The notes: generated by a model not told the origin, from the letters alone. A DNA stretch of 64,000 bases from UBA4738 sp002413305 (GCA_036847185.1 DAIUAM010000003.1:34192-98191); one strand, 5' to 3'. Shown: positions 25,797 to 35,260, counted from the stretch's first letter. A program made the numbers and translations.

Positions 25797-26894
25797 TCAG
25801 CCGACGACCAGCAGCTCGCGCGGGGTGTTGTTGTACCGGACCGCGCCGTCTTCGGTCATGGCGACGATGTCTTCGATGCGCACGCCGAACCGCCCCTCGA
25901 GGTAGATCCCGGGCTCGATGGAGAACGTCATGCCGGGCTCCAGGACCTGCCGGTTGCCCTCCACGATGTAGGGGTCCTCGTGCTCCTCCAGACCGATCCC
26001 GTGGCCGGTCCGGTGGAAGAACGTCTCCCCATAGCCCGCGTCCTCGACCACCCGGCGCGCGGCCCGGTCGACTTCCTCGGCCGGCACGCCGGGCACCGCG
26101 GCCTCGAAGGCGGCCTCTTGGGCCTCGCGGACGATCGCGTGAACCTCGCGCTGCTCCTCCGACGGCCCCCCGACCACCACCGTCCGCGTGGTGTCCGACG
26201 CGTATCCGCCCACCCATCCGCCGAAGTCCAGCACGACCGCATCACCGCGACGGATCGGCCGATCGGCTGGCTCGTGGTGCGGCGAGGCGCCGTTCGACCC
26301 GGCGGCCACGATGCAGAACGCGACCGCCTCGCATCCGGCGTCCAGCAGGTGCTGTGACAGGGCCCGGGCGACGTGGGCCTCCGTCCGGCCCTCCACCCGC
26401 TCGGCCGTGATCCGGCGGAACGCCTCGTCAGCGCACCGCCCGGTCCGCGCCAGGAGCTGCAGCTCTTCGTCGTCCTTGCGCATCCGGAGGGTGGACAGCA
26501 CCGGCGAGGCGGGCTCGAACTCCATATGCGGCACCGCACGGAGCAGGCCAAGCAGGTGCACGGCCCACAGCCGGTCGGAGACTCCGAACCGCGTCGCGTC
26601 CTGCAGCCACGCGCCGGCGGGGCCGTACATGCTGTCGCCGTCCCGCCAGATCTGGATCTCGGCCAGGTCCGCGGCGCCGGCCGCTTCGGCCCTGGGCCGT
26701 TCGAGTTCCGGGACCATGAGCACCGGCCGGGCGTCCGGCCGGACCAGCAGCGCGGTGAGGCGCTCGAGCGGGGGCGGATCGTAGCCGATGAGGTAGACCA
26801 GGTCCGGCCCCGGGGCGACGATCAGCCCGTCCAGCCCGGCGTCCGCCGTGGCCTGGCCGGCGTGCTCAAGCCTGGACTTATGGTCGAAGCTCAT
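25797..26894 (-). CDS. M24-family aminopeptidase (Xaa-Pro peptidase-like)
   Basis: This 365-residue protein has an N-terminal creatinase-like domain and a pita-bread metallopeptidase domain. The five metal ligands are visible: Asp in VVLDFGG, Asp in ASDTTRT, His in GHGIGLEEH, Glu in SIEPGIY and Glu in VRIEDIV. Such enzymes cleave Xaa-Pro bonds; some relatives act on other substrates. The ATG lies 7 nt after TATCCT with no ribosome site, fitting leaderless translation. It is downstream of the ADPS-like gene on the same strand. Confidence 0.9.
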   Translation of the reverse strand: MSFDHKSRLEHAGQATADAGLDGLIVAPGPDLVYLIGYDPPPLERLTALLVRPDARPVLMVPELERPRAEAAGAADLAEIQIWRDGDSMYGPAGAWLQDATRFGVSDRLWAVHLLGLLRAVPHMEFEPASPVLSTLRMRKDDEELQLLARTGRCADEAFRRITAERVEGRTEAHVARALSQHLLDAGCEAVAFCIVAAGSNGASPHHEPADRPIRRGDAVVLDFGGWVGGYASDTTRTVVVGGPSEEQREVHAIVREAQEAAFEAAVPGVPAEEVDRAARRVVEDAGYGETFFHRTGHGIGLEEHEDPYIVEGNRQVLEPGMTFSIEPGIYLEGRFGVRIEDIVAMTEDGAVRYNNTPRELLVVG

Positions 26895-26901
26895 GCCCGG
26901 C

Positions 26902-26907
26902 AGGATA
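26902..26907 (-). promoter_or_regulatory. -10 box TATCCT of the M24 peptidase gene
   Basis: TATCCT on the minus strand lies 7 nt before the ATG and there is no Shine-Dalgarno sequence. It is one of the clearest leaderless signatures in the window. Confidence 0.5.
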
Positions 26908-26913
26908 CGCGGC

Positions 26914-28335
26914 TCAGAGGCCGTCCGGTCGCGGGACGAGCTTCCCGGGGTTGAGCAGCCACTGGGGGTCGAACGCCGCCTTCACCCGACGGAGGATGTC
27001 GACGCCGGTCGCGCCCAGCTCCTCCGCCATGAACGGTGCCTTCAGGAGCCCGACCCCATGGTGCGCCGGCGAGCCGCCCGAGTCGAGGCAGGCCGCCGTG
27101 GCGTCCGCCCACGCGTCCCGGTACACATCCTCGACCTCCCCGTCGGTCGAGGCTCGCAGGACGAACGAGAAGTGCAGCGATGCCCCGGTCGGATACGGGT
27201 GTGCGAGATGACAGCCCACGCTCTCGGCATGGTCAAACAGCGCCCCCCGTACCTGTTCGTAGACGAGCGGCAGCCGTCGCCAGAGGCACGCCACGCCCAT
27301 GCCGTCGGCGACCACACCGCGCCCGAGCGCGCGATCGGGTCCCATGACGTCCTCATACCACTGGACACCGTCGTGCCGGTGGTCCCACCAGTGTTCGGCC
27401 AGCTCCCGGTCGACGGGCCGCCCTCCCAGGTCCCGCGAGAGCTGCCGCAGCTCGAACCGCCTCGCTTCGATGGCAGGGGCCGCCGCGTCGAACCCGAAGA
27501 GCGTTACCGGGCCCTGGTGGCCGAAGGCGCCGAACATCCTGCCCGCCTCCTGATCGTCGAGCAGGTTGACGACCAGCGGATGGAAACCACACTGAACGGC
27601 TTCGCGCACCAGCGCCGCCCCGCTCTCGAACGAGTGTGGCCGGAACGCGTCCCACACCAGCGCGGGCGCGCGTGACACGGCCAGTGTCAGCTCGGTGATC
27701 ACGGCGAGCGTCCCTTCCGAGCCGGCCAGAAGCCGGCGCAGGTCGGGTCCGGTGTCCGGCCGCGGGGAGGGCTTCAGCCGAAGCACCTCGCCGCCGGGGA
27801 GCACGGCGGTCAGGCCCAGCACCAGGTCCGAAGCGCCGCCGAACCCGGCCGAGGCGGCCCCCTGCGACGAGGTCGCCACCCACCCACCGACGGTCGAGAT
27901 CTCCAGCGACTCGGGATCGTGACCGGTGGTGAAGCCCTTCGCGGCGATGGACCTCTCCAGGTCCCCGCCCTTCACCCCGGCCTCCACGGTGACGGTCTGG
28001 GAGAGGTCGTCGAGGTCGAGGATACGGTTCAACCGGTGGAGATCCAGGACGACCGATCGCTTGATCGCCTCCGCGCCCCCGGCCAGTCCGGACGCGCCCG
28101 CCCGCGGCACGATCGTCGCCCCCGCGTCGCACGCCCACCGCAGGACCACCGCGACCTCCTCGGTGGTCTGCGGGAAGACCACGGCGGCCGGGGGCGGCAC
28201 CCGCGCTCCGCGGGCTTCTCGCAGGAGCGCCAGCGCCCATCGGTCGCGGGCGTGCGTGGCGACCTCCCCGTGGTGGTCGGTGACCCTCCCCCGGGGAAGC
28301 CGCTCGGCGAGCGCGTCGAGCGCGTGGGGATCCAC
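26914..28335 (-). CDS. FAD-binding oxidase, alkyl-DHAP synthase-like
   Basis: This flavoprotein of 473 residues has a VAO-type FAD domain (PRAGASGLAGG and STVGGWVATSSQG bind the flavin), a substrate domain and a C-terminal LLNPGKLVP. YPTGASLHFSF and AHHGVGLLK resemble alkyldihydroxyacetone-phosphate synthase (AGPS) more than glycolate or D-lactate oxidase, so it may act in ether-lipid-like chemistry or on another hydroxy acid. GTG 28335 gives the natural N-terminus. CATACT lies 6 nt upstream. The frame remains open for kilobases upstream only as an antisense shadow of helY. Confidence 0.82.
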   Translation of the reverse strand: MDPHALDALAERLPRGRVTDHHGEVATHARDRWALALLREARGARVPPPAAVVFPQTTEEVAVVLRWACDAGATIVPRAGASGLAGGAEAIKRSVVLDLHRLNRILDLDDLSQTVTVEAGVKGGDLERSIAAKGFTTGHDPESLEISTVGGWVATSSQGAASAGFGGASDLVLGLTAVLPGGEVLRLKPSPRPDTGPDLRRLLAGSEGTLAVITELTLAVSRAPALVWDAFRPHSFESGAALVREAVQCGFHPLVVNLLDDQEAGRMFGAFGHQGPVTLFGFDAAAPAIEARRFELRQLSRDLGGRPVDRELAEHWWDHRHDGVQWYEDVMGPDRALGRGVVADGMGVACLWRRLPLVYEQVRGALFDHAESVGCHLAHPYPTGASLHFSFVLRASTDGEVEDVYRDAWADATAACLDSGGSPAHHGVGLLKAPFMAEELGATGVDILRRVKAAFDPQWLLNPGKLVPRPDGL

Positions 28336-28385
28336 GGATGGAGTATGACCGAATGGGTCTCGCGGACGGAATTCCGTTGTGGCCC

Positions 28386-31061
28386 CTACGCCGCCTCCAG
28401 GCCCGTGTACGCCACGACACTGCGGTTCACGTCCCGGTAGGCCTGCCGCGCGACCTGAGCCAGCCCGGGGCCGGCGATGTCTTCGATCTGCCGCAGCAGG
28501 TCCAGCAGTTGCTTGCAGTTCCGGACGAAGTCCCCCGCCGGCATGCCGGATTCGACCAGCACGTCCTCGAGCGGCTTGCCCTCCGCCCAGGAGAAGATGG
28601 TGGCGGTGAAGCCCGGGTCGAGCTCCCGGCACAGTTCGACCTGGTGCGCGTCCTCCGAGCGGCGGATGGTATCGTAGACCTCGGTCATCGTTCGGTACCG
28701 GCGGCGGAGCGCCTGGGTCGGGATCTCCACATGGCGGGGCATGCGCTCGCGCGACTCGTACACCAGGGTCGAGATCAGCGCGGCGAGCTCGGGGGGCGAC
28801 AGGCCGTCGAACAGACCGCCGGCGAGCGCTTCGACCACCAGTATGTCGCCTTCGCCGTAGATCCGGCGGAGTCGCTCGCCCTTGTCCGTGAGCAGGAAGT
28901 TCTGCACGTACGCGAGCTCCTCCAGCACCGCGATGACCCGGTCGAACTGCCGACCGAGCGTCTCGGTTCGGGAGCGGATCCGGCGGTCGAGGCCGGCCAC
29001 CTCGCGTTCGAGCTTCGATGTGCGAACCGCCCATCGTTCGTGTTGGGGGCGCTCGGGGCACGAGTGGCAGGGGTGCTGGGCGGCGCGAGACTCCAGCTCG
29101 GCCGCCCGTTTCTCGGCGGCCGGGTCGTCCGGCCGGTTCCGCGAGGGGCGCGGCGGCTGGATCCGCAGGGCCACCAGTTGCGCGGCGAGGTCCCGCCGGT
29201 AACGGGCGCTCCGGGCGCTGCCCGATCGGGGCAGGGGGATGCGGGTCACGGGCTTGGGCGGTTCGTCGAGCTCGGCCACGCTGACCCGGAAGTACCGCCG
29301 GTCCTCGGTGAGCACGGTGGGGCGGCCTTCGCGGGTCCCGACCACGACCGCCAGGCCACGGCGGCGAGCGGAGGGTATGAAGAACACGTCGCCGGGCTTC
29401 AGGGCTGCCAGCCACTGCCGGACGCCGGCCTCCCGGTCGCGAGCCCGGCCGCGCTTGGCCTCCTCGCGGATCCGTTGAGCCCGTTCGCGTATGGCCCAGT
29501 ACTCCGCGAAGTCGCCGCGGTCGCAGTGCATCGACGTGCGGTACCCCTCGAGGTACGCGCGGTCGCGTTCGAGCTGCCGCTCCAGCGTGACCACGCCGCG
29601 GTCGGCCAGGAACTGGGCGAAGGATGAGTTCAGCAGGTGCCGCGCTTCTTCCCGCGTGTAGTTTCGGACCAGGTTGACGGCCATGTTGTACGAGGGCCGG
29701 AAGGAGCTCCGGAGCTCGTACGTTCGCGTCGACGCGAGGCCGGCGACGCGCTCGAACGGGACCTGCTTCTGGTAGAGGACCACCGCGTTGCCCGACGCGT
29801 CGATCCCCCGCCGGCCGGCCCTCCCGGTGAGCTGCGTGTACTCGCCGGGGGTGAGGAGTTCGTGGCGCTCGCCGGAGAACTTCCACAGGTCCTCGATGAC
29901 CACCGTCCGGGCGGGCATGTTGATTCCGAGCGAGAGGGTCTCGGTGGCGAACACCACCTTCACCAGGCCCTGCTGGAACAGCCGTTCGACCGTCTCCTTG
30001 AACACCGGCAGCATCCCGGCGTGGTGGGAGGCCACCCCGGCCGCCAGCGCTTCGCGAAGCTCGAACCAGCCGAGCGTGTGGAGCTCGTCCTCCGCGATCC
30101 ACGCAGTCTGCAGGTCGGCGATCTCCCGGATCCGAAGGGCCTCCTGGTGGGTGGTCAAGGTCAGCCCGGCCTCCATCAGGTAACGAACACTGGCGTCGCA
30201 TCCCGCGCGGCTGAACACGAAGTAGATCGCCGGGAGCATGCCTTCGGCGTCCAGCTTCTCGGCGACCTCCTCGCGGCGAGGCACGTAGAACCGGCGGTGG
30301 CCCTCCCGGGGCCGCTGCATGCGGGCCAGCTGGGTCCGCCCGTACCGCCCTCCGCCACGGGGCTGCCATTCCTTGGTCCGCATCTCCCGCTGGTCAAGCG
30401 AGACCAGGTAGGGGTTCGGCAGGAGGTGGCCGTCGTGTTCGATGTGCATGTCGTGGAGTTCGCGCCCCACCATGTACAGGTTACGGAGCGGGACCGGCCG
30501 TTTCTCCTCGATCACCACCCGGGTGGGACCGCGCAGCGCCCCGATCCATTCGCCGAACTCCTCGGCGTTGCTGACCGTGGCCGACAGGCAGACCACGGCC
30601 ACGGACAGGGGCAGGTGGATCAGCACCTCCTCCCAGACGCCGCCCCGGTACGGGTCCTGGAGGTAGTGCACCTCGTCCAGCACGACCGTCTCCAGGCCCT
30701 CCAGCGCCGGGCTCCCCTCGTACAGCATGTTGCGGAGGACCTCGGTGGTCATGACCACCACCGGGGCTTCGGAGTTGATCGAGTTGTCGCCGGTCAACAG
30801 GCCCACGCGGTCCTCCCCATACCGGCGGACGAAGTCGCCGAACTTCTGGTTGGAGAGCGCCTTCAGGGGCGTGGTGTAGAAGGCTTTGCGGTGGCGGCCG
30901 ACCGCCCGCTCGACGCCGAACTCCGCCACCACCGTCTTGCCGCTCCCGGTCGGCGCGGCGACCAGCACGGACTCTCCCGCCTCCAGAGCGCGGATGGCCG
31001 TCACCTGGAAGTCGTCCAGGTGGAACGGATAGCGCTTGGCGAAAGCCGCGAGCCCTGTCAT
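28386..31061 (-). CDS. helY: HelY-like DExH RNA helicase (Ski2/Mtr4 type)
   Basis: This 891-residue superfamily 2 helicase has motif I APTGSGKT, motif II LDEVHYL (DEVH), motif III SATVSN, motif IV-VI elements (ETLSLGINMPA and QLTGRAGRRGID) and a long C-terminal arch/ratchet region ending in a DSHCT-like domain. Ski2/Mtr4 helicases feed RNA to exonucleases; HelY is the actinobacterial form. In mycobacteria helY adjoins tatC, tatA and pafBC, as in this window with three genes between. The ATG lies 7 nt after TAGACT, suggesting a leaderless mRNA. Confidence 0.9.
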   Translation of the reverse strand: MTGLAAFAKRYPFHLDDFQVTAIRALEAGESVLVAAPTGSGKTVVAEFGVERAVGRHRKAFYTTPLKALSNQKFGDFVRRYGEDRVGLLTGDNSINSEAPVVVMTTEVLRNMLYEGSPALEGLETVVLDEVHYLQDPYRGGVWEEVLIHLPLSVAVVCLSATVSNAEEFGEWIGALRGPTRVVIEEKRPVPLRNLYMVGRELHDMHIEHDGHLLPNPYLVSLDQREMRTKEWQPRGGGRYGRTQLARMQRPREGHRRFYVPRREEVAEKLDAEGMLPAIYFVFSRAGCDASVRYLMEAGLTLTTHQEALRIREIADLQTAWIAEDELHTLGWFELREALAAGVASHHAGMLPVFKETVERLFQQGLVKVVFATETLSLGINMPARTVVIEDLWKFSGERHELLTPGEYTQLTGRAGRRGIDASGNAVVLYQKQVPFERVAGLASTRTYELRSSFRPSYNMAVNLVRNYTREEARHLLNSSFAQFLADRGVVTLERQLERDRAYLEGYRTSMHCDRGDFAEYWAIRERAQRIREEAKRGRARDREAGVRQWLAALKPGDVFFIPSARRRGLAVVVGTREGRPTVLTEDRRYFRVSVAELDEPPKPVTRIPLPRSGSARSARYRRDLAAQLVALRIQPPRPSRNRPDDPAAEKRAAELESRAAQHPCHSCPERPQHERWAVRTSKLEREVAGLDRRIRSRTETLGRQFDRVIAVLEELAYVQNFLLTDKGERLRRIYGEGDILVVEALAGGLFDGLSPPELAALISTLVYESRERMPRHVEIPTQALRRRYRTMTEVYDTIRRSEDAHQVELCRELDPGFTATIFSWAEGKPLEDVLVESGMPAGDFVRNCKQLLDLLRQIEDIAGPGLAQVARQAYRDVNRSVVAYTGLEAA

Positions 31062-31068
31062 GCCGGCA

Positions 31069-31074
31069 AGTCTA
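31069..31074 (-). promoter_or_regulatory. -10 box TAGACT of helY
   Basis: TAGACT on the minus strand ends 7 nt before the helY ATG. The same hexamer precedes pafA by 6 nt. Confidence 0.5.
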
Positions 31075-31109
31075 GGGGCACGCCGTCGCGGGACGAGACC
31101 CCGTCGCTG

Positions 31110-31862
31110 TCAGCCTTCGACCGACCCGCCCGCGCCACAGGTCAGAAGGTGCTCACGGAGCAGGGCGGTGAACCGGACCGGCTGCTCGAGGTTCGACAGG
31201 TGGCCAGCGCCCTGGATGTCGCGGAGCGTCGCGCCCGGGATCCGGTCGGCCATGGGAACGGTCGCGGAGGCGGGGATCAGGGTGTCCGCATCCGACACGA
31301 TGACCATGGTCGGCACGTCGATGTGCGGCAGGTCGCCGGTCGAATCCACCCGCTCGGCCATGCCAAGGGAGGCCGCGGCGATGGATGCCGGGGGCTGACG
31401 CCCGATGTCGGCCTTGACCGACTCCCACAGGTCGGCGGAAGCCGCATCGGACAACAGCGGCGGGGGGTTGGCGAGGAGGAATTGATTGCCCTCGCTCCGC
31501 AGCCGCTCTGCGAGTGCCGCGCGCCGATCCCTGCCCGCGTCGTCGTCGGCGCCGGCCTTCGTGTTGGCCAAGATCAGGCCGGTCACGCGGTCCCGGTGCC
31601 TCCGCCAGAAGGCCAGGGCCACGTAGCCACCCATGGAGAGTCCACACACCACGGCGTCCCGCGCGCCGGCTTCGTCCAGGGCCCGCAGCGCCGCGTCGGC
31701 GGCCGCGTCCATGGTCATCACGTCGCCGGCCGGCTGGGTCCCACCGAACCCGGGGAGGTCAGGGGCGACCACACGGGCCTCACCGGCCAGGTCGTCGATC
31801 TGCCGCCGCCACATCCACGAGTCCAGAGGGAACGCGTGCAGGAGCAGGAGCGTATCGGTCAT
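31110..31862 (-). CDS. Alpha/beta-fold hydrolase
   Basis: This 250-residue hydrolase resembles 3-oxoadipate enol-lactonase-like enzymes. The oxyanion region is LLLHAFPLDSWMW, the nucleophile is the Ser in GLSMGGY, the acid is the Asp in SDADTLIP and the base is the His in GAGHLSNLEQP. A strong GGAGGAGG site precedes the ATG. The substrate is unknown and no aromatic degradation genes are nearby. It lies between helY and the diacylglycerol kinase-like gene on the same strand. Confidence 0.87.
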   Translation of the reverse strand: MTDTLLLLHAFPLDSWMWRRQIDDLAGEARVVAPDLPGFGGTQPAGDVMTMDAAADAALRALDEAGARDAVVCGLSMGGYVALAFWRRHRDRVTGLILANTKAGADDDAGRDRRAALAERLRSEGNQFLLANPPPLLSDAASADLWESVKADIGRQPPASIAAASLGMAERVDSTGDLPHIDVPTMVIVSDADTLIPASATVPMADRIPGATLRDIQGAGHLSNLEQPVRFTALLREHLLTCGAGGSVEG

Positions 31863-31896
31863 CTCGTTCGACCTCCTCCGTCAGGGTGCTGGCAGG

Positions 31897-32813
31897 TTAC
31901 CGGGCCGCGGGCGGGGCGGGAGGCGGGGCCACCACCCGGAGAGCACCGGGCACGACGGTGAACGTGGCTGGCAGCGTGCCCAGGCGCTCGCCGTCGCCGT
32001 ACACCTGGAATGCTCGCTCGGCCGAGATCCGGATCTCCCTCCCCCGCAGGGTGGTCACCTTCGGGTGCCGGACGTGCGTGCCACGGAACACCTTGGGGAA
32101 CGTCCGGACGAACTCCGGCTTCGACACCTCCCCGATCACGCAGAGATCGAGGATACCGTCGTCCGAGACGCCACCCGGCGTGATCTTCATCCCGCCGCCG
32201 TAGGACACGCCGTTGCCGACCGCGATCATCATGCCCGGCAGCGACCGATGCTCACCGTCGATCGTCACCTCGAACCGGCCGGGCACGAACGTCCGGAGCG
32301 TGGCGAACGTGGCGTAGACGTACTTCGGCGTTCCCTTCAGGAAGCGGATGCGGTTGGCGAGCTCGTTGACCTCGGAGTCGAAGCCCGTCCCTCCCACGTT
32401 CACGAAGTACCGGACGCCTTCGGGGGTGGTCACCCGGACGACATCGATGGCGCGCGGCGACGGCGCGGCCAGCAGCTCGGCGCCGCCAACGGGTGCTTCC
32501 GGTCGAGCCCGAGGTGGCGGGCGAAGTCGTTCCCTGTCCCGGCCGGGATCACGGCCAGCGCAGTCTCGGTGCCGATGATCCCATTCGCGCACAGTCCGAC
32601 CTGGCCATCCCCGCCGAGGGCCGCGACCACCGAGGCGCCGTCGGCCGCGGCTTGTCGGGACAGCCGTTCCGGGTCCTCGGGCCCGCGGCAGATCTGCATC
32701 CGGTACCCGATGCCCAGCGAACGGAGACGCGCGTCGACCTTCGGGATCAGCCGGGCGCCCTTGCCGCGGCCGGACGTCGGGTTGGCGACCACCACCACCG
32801 TCACCGGAGGCAC
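31897..32813 (-). pseudogene. Diacylglycerol kinase family protein, single frameshift
   Basis: Two overlapping minus-strand frames together make one DagK/lipid kinase. The upstream frame encodes the nucleotide-binding part (ANPTSGRGK and ALGGDGQVG, then PAGTGNDFARHLGL). The downstream frame resumes at AELLAAPSPRAIDVVRV and continues through VNVGGTGFDSEV, GGMKITPGG and the C-terminal beta-sandwich. The frame changes at about 32480-32488 in a GGCGGC run, where one missing base explains it. Either the gene is recently broken or the assembly has an indel. Intact, it would phosphorylate diacylglycerol or a related lipid. The start is GTG 32813. Confidence 0.8.
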
Positions 32814-32853
32814 GCCGTCACCTTCGGGGCGCTTCGCCGGCCACGGACGGGGC

Positions 32854-33738
32854 CTAGGGGGACCCGCTGGCCGACGGGGAACTGGACGGCTCGGTCGAAG
32901 CGCTGGCCGAGGCGGATGGGGTCGGCGAGGGTTGCGGAGACGGCTGCGGAGACGGCTGCGGAGACGGCTGCGGAGACGGCTGCGGAGACGGCTGCGGCGC
33001 TGGGGTCTGGGCGCTTCTGCGGGGCGGCAGCGTGAACTGCGTGAACCCGAGTGCCTTCCGGATGTCCTCGAGCGTCTTGAACCCCTGATTGAACACCGAG
33101 CTGGCGTCCGCCAGGATGCCCTGTGCCTCCAGGGCGATCGCGTTCTGCTGGGCGGCGGTCAGGTCGGATGCGGTCTTCACCAGGTTGCCGATCTGCGCGT
33201 AGAGCTGCATCCCGTGGACCATAAGGAACCGGGCGCTCTGGGCGGCCTGCCGCATCCCGCCAGTCCCCTTGATCGCCCGGCCGGTCTCCACGGCCGACGC
33301 CGGGATGATGTGGTTCACGTCGATCTTGCCGAGGGCAGCGGCGGACGCTTCGGCCTGCGTAGCGACCCTATCGCCCAGCGTCAGGGCGTCGCTCTTGGCT
33401 AGCTTGCCCGACTGCAGGCTGCTCAGGTCGGTGGTGAGGTCCGGGAAGAGGCTCGGCAGGTCGGGGAAGATGATGGAGGCGTCCTGTGGAAACGCTCGGC
33501 CCACGTGGTTGCTGAACGTGGTGATGGCATCCTTCTGAAGCGTCTTGAAGCCCCGGACGTGGGCGCTGTGCACGCCGAGATACACGCCGGTCAGCGTCCC
33601 TCCGACCACGACCACGGCCACCGTGGCCACCACCCATGTCCGTCGCCAGAGGGGCGGCTTGCGGACGACCAGTTGCGGACGGGGAGGCGCCGCGATAACC
33701 CGCCGGGTGCGCGCCTTGCCCTTTCCCTTGATCGCCAC
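32854..33738 (-). CDS. Membrane-anchored hypothetical protein with PQPS tail
   Basis: This 294-residue protein has a basic N-terminus, one membrane helix (about residues 34-54), an outside helical domain of about 170 residues and a low-complexity Pro/Ser tail. The tail contains six PQPS units encoded by a 12-bp tandem repeat, then Ser/Ala-rich sequence. I recognise no named domain. Type II topology (N-in) is likely, with the tail perhaps spanning the cell wall. It lies directly downstream of tatC by 15 bp, so it is probably cotranscribed with the Tat genes. Confidence 0.75.
   Translation of the reverse strand: MAIKGKGKARTRRVIAAPPRPQLVVRKPPLWRRTWVVATVAVVVVGGTLTGVYLGVHSAHVRGFKTLQKDAITTFSNHVGRAFPQDASIIFPDLPSLFPDLTTDLSSLQSGKLAKSDALTLGDRVATQAEASAAALGKIDVNHIIPASAVETGRAIKGTGGMRQAAQSARFLMVHGMQLYAQIGNLVKTASDLTAAQQNAIALEAQGILADASSVFNQGFKTLEDIRKALGFTQFTLPPRRSAQTPAPQPSPQPSPQPSPQPSPQPSPQPSPTPSASASASTEPSSSPSASGSP
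32931..33001 (-). repeat. 12-bp tandem repeat coding PQPS
   Basis: GGCTGCGGAGAC on the plus strand occurs four times exactly (32942-32989), flanked by a degenerate copy on each side. The unit is a multiple of three, so copy-number change keeps the reading frame. Confidence 0.9.
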
Positions 33739-33753
33739 AGGACTCCGCCTCGC

Positions 33754-34536
33754 TCATTTCTTCAACAGACGTGTGACCAGTATCGAAAGCTCGTAGAAGA
33801 CTATCAGGGGGACCATCATGGCCGTCATGGTGAACCAGTCCTGGCTGGGCGTGATCACCGCCGCGAAGATGGCGATGAACAAGATGGCCTGGCGCCGCCA
33901 CTTCCGAAGCTTCTGGCTGGACAGGATCCCCACCAGGGTGAGCGCGATCAAGACCAGCGGGAACTCGAACGACGCCCCGAACGCCAGGATCAAGAGCAGC
34001 ACGAAGCTGACGTACTTGGCGATCGACAGCACGGCGAACAACCGCTGTTGCCCGGCGAAGCCCAGCAGGAAGTTCAGCGCCCGGGGCAGCGTGACCCAGC
34101 CGAACCACCCACCGAGCACGAACAGGGCAAGCGCGGACAGGACGAACGGCCACGTGTAGCGGCGCTCCCTCGTCGTGAGCCCCGGCGTCACGAACCGCCA
34201 CAGCTGGAACAGGATCACCGGCAGGGCGAAGGCGAACCCGATGAACGTGACCAGCTTCACCTTCAGCAGGAAGGGCTCGAGGATCGAGAGGTACGCCAGC
34301 CGGCACTGTCCACGGACCGGGGACAGGTTCGGATGGGCCTTGATGTAGGCGCAGTAGCCATCGGTCAGGAGTCGGAACACCGGGCCGAACAGGAACCAGC
34401 CCACGACGGCACCGATCATGAGGGCGGCCACGCAGATGATCAGCCGGCGGCGGAGTTCGCCCAGGTGCTCGAAGACGGTCATCGTCCTGTCGGGATCGTG
34501 CGGCCGCCTGCGCCGGAGACGGAGCCTCACCGCCAT
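33754..34536 (-). CDS. tatC: Sec-independent translocase TatC
   Basis: This 260-residue membrane protein is the receptor of the twin-arginine export system. The N-terminal FEHLGELRRRL segment is the TatC signature that recognises the twin-Arg signal. Six hydrophobic helices follow, and the conserved FEFPLVL and ITPSQDWFT segments are present. It has a longer than usual first periplasmic loop with two Cys residues. It follows tatA by 42 bp on the same strand and precedes the PQPS protein gene. Confidence 0.95.
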   Translation of the reverse strand: MAVRLRLRRRRPHDPDRTMTVFEHLGELRRRLIICVAALMIGAVVGWFLFGPVFRLLTDGYCAYIKAHPNLSPVRGQCRLAYLSILEPFLLKVKLVTFIGFAFALPVILFQLWRFVTPGLTTRERRYTWPFVLSALALFVLGGWFGWVTLPRALNFLLGFAGQQRLFAVLSIAKYVSFVLLLILAFGASFEFPLVLIALTLVGILSSQKLRKWRRQAILFIAIFAAVITPSQDWFTMTAMMVPLIVFYELSILVTRLLKK

Positions 34537-34578
34537 GTCGGCTCCCCCCGCGGAACGCGCCGGTGCAGGGTCGCCTCG

Positions 34579-34920
34579 CTACGCGGCCGGGCCGGAGCCG
34601 GCCGATGGTTCGTCGCGCCCGGGATCGTGCGGCCCAGGCCCCGATCCGTTGTCTGAGGACTCCGTTGGATCCGCGGCCCCGGGGTTCGCCGCCACCTGCT
34701 CCGGCAACTGGACCGTCTTGAAGGTCCCGTCGAACCCATCGCCTTCGTCGTCGAGGTCCATGGCGCGCGAGAACTCCTGACGGATGCCTTCCGATGCCCG
34801 GCGGAACTCCCGGAGCGACTTGCCGATGGTGCGCCCGACCTCGGGCAACCGATTCGGCCCGAACACGATGAGCGCGATGACGAGGATGAGCAGGAGCTCT
34901 TCGGGACCGATGTTGAACAC
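34579..34920 (-). CDS. tatA: Twin-arginine translocase subunit TatA/TatB
   Basis: This 113-residue protein has the TatA/B pattern: one N-terminal helix (GPEELLLILVIALIVFG), the FGPNRLPE hinge, an amphipathic helix (GRTIGKSLREFRRASEGI) and a disordered acidic tail. The GTG at 34920 is chosen because GGAG lies 6 nt upstream, and the longer frame would place about 26 residues before the membrane helix. The hinge proline residues fit either TatA or TatB. It is directly upstream of tatC. Confidence 0.9.
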   Translation of the reverse strand: MFNIGPEELLLILVIALIVFGPNRLPEVGRTIGKSLREFRRASEGIRQEFSRAMDLDDEGDGFDGTFKTVQLPEQVAANPGAADPTESSDNGSGPGPHDPGRDEPSAGSGPAA

Positions 34921-34978
34921 CGAAACTCCAAGCGGAGAGGGTTCCGACAGTTCGGAGCGAACCGACCGTTCGGCGCCG

Positions 34979-35215
34979 CTACCTGCGGATTCTAGCACCG
35001 GGCCTGAGGCTGGACCGTCGCTCCTCGATGCCGTCGACCTGCTCGCGGGCTCGGTCGGAGCCGCTGCGGAGCTCCTCGAGCTGGGGCCGCAACTCCTCGC
35101 CCAGCCGCTTCAGCGAGCCGCTCAGCAGCTTCAGGTGGCGGAGCAGCGCGAGGACCGTGACGAACAGGATGCAGAGGGCGGCCAAACCGAGCCCGAGCAC
35201 GATCCAGAGCCACAC
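34979..35215 (-). CDS. Small single-pass membrane coiled-coil protein
   Basis: This 78-residue protein has one N-terminal membrane helix (about residues 2-26) followed by a basic/acidic heptad-like helix. It resembles short DUF948-type proteins but is not clearly assigned. It lies 58 bp upstream of tatA on the same strand and probably belongs to the pafC-tatA-tatC transcription unit. The GTG start is not strongly supported. Confidence 0.6.
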   Translation of the reverse strand: MWLWIVLGLGLAALCILFVTVLALLRHLKLLSGSLKRLGEELRPQLEELRSGSDRAREQVDGIEERRSSLRPGARIRR

Positions 35216-35260
35216 GGCCGCAGGATACCAGGGCTGGCCCGCCGGCCCGCCCGGTGTGGA

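Noticed and set aside
26914..30369. ADPS-like frame extended upstream over helY
   Set aside because: The added part is antisense to helY and has no recognisable domain; GTG 28335 is the natural start.
32931..33001. Short tandem repeats as a CRISPR array
   Set aside because: The repeat unit is 12 bp without spacers and lies inside a reading frame coding PQPS.
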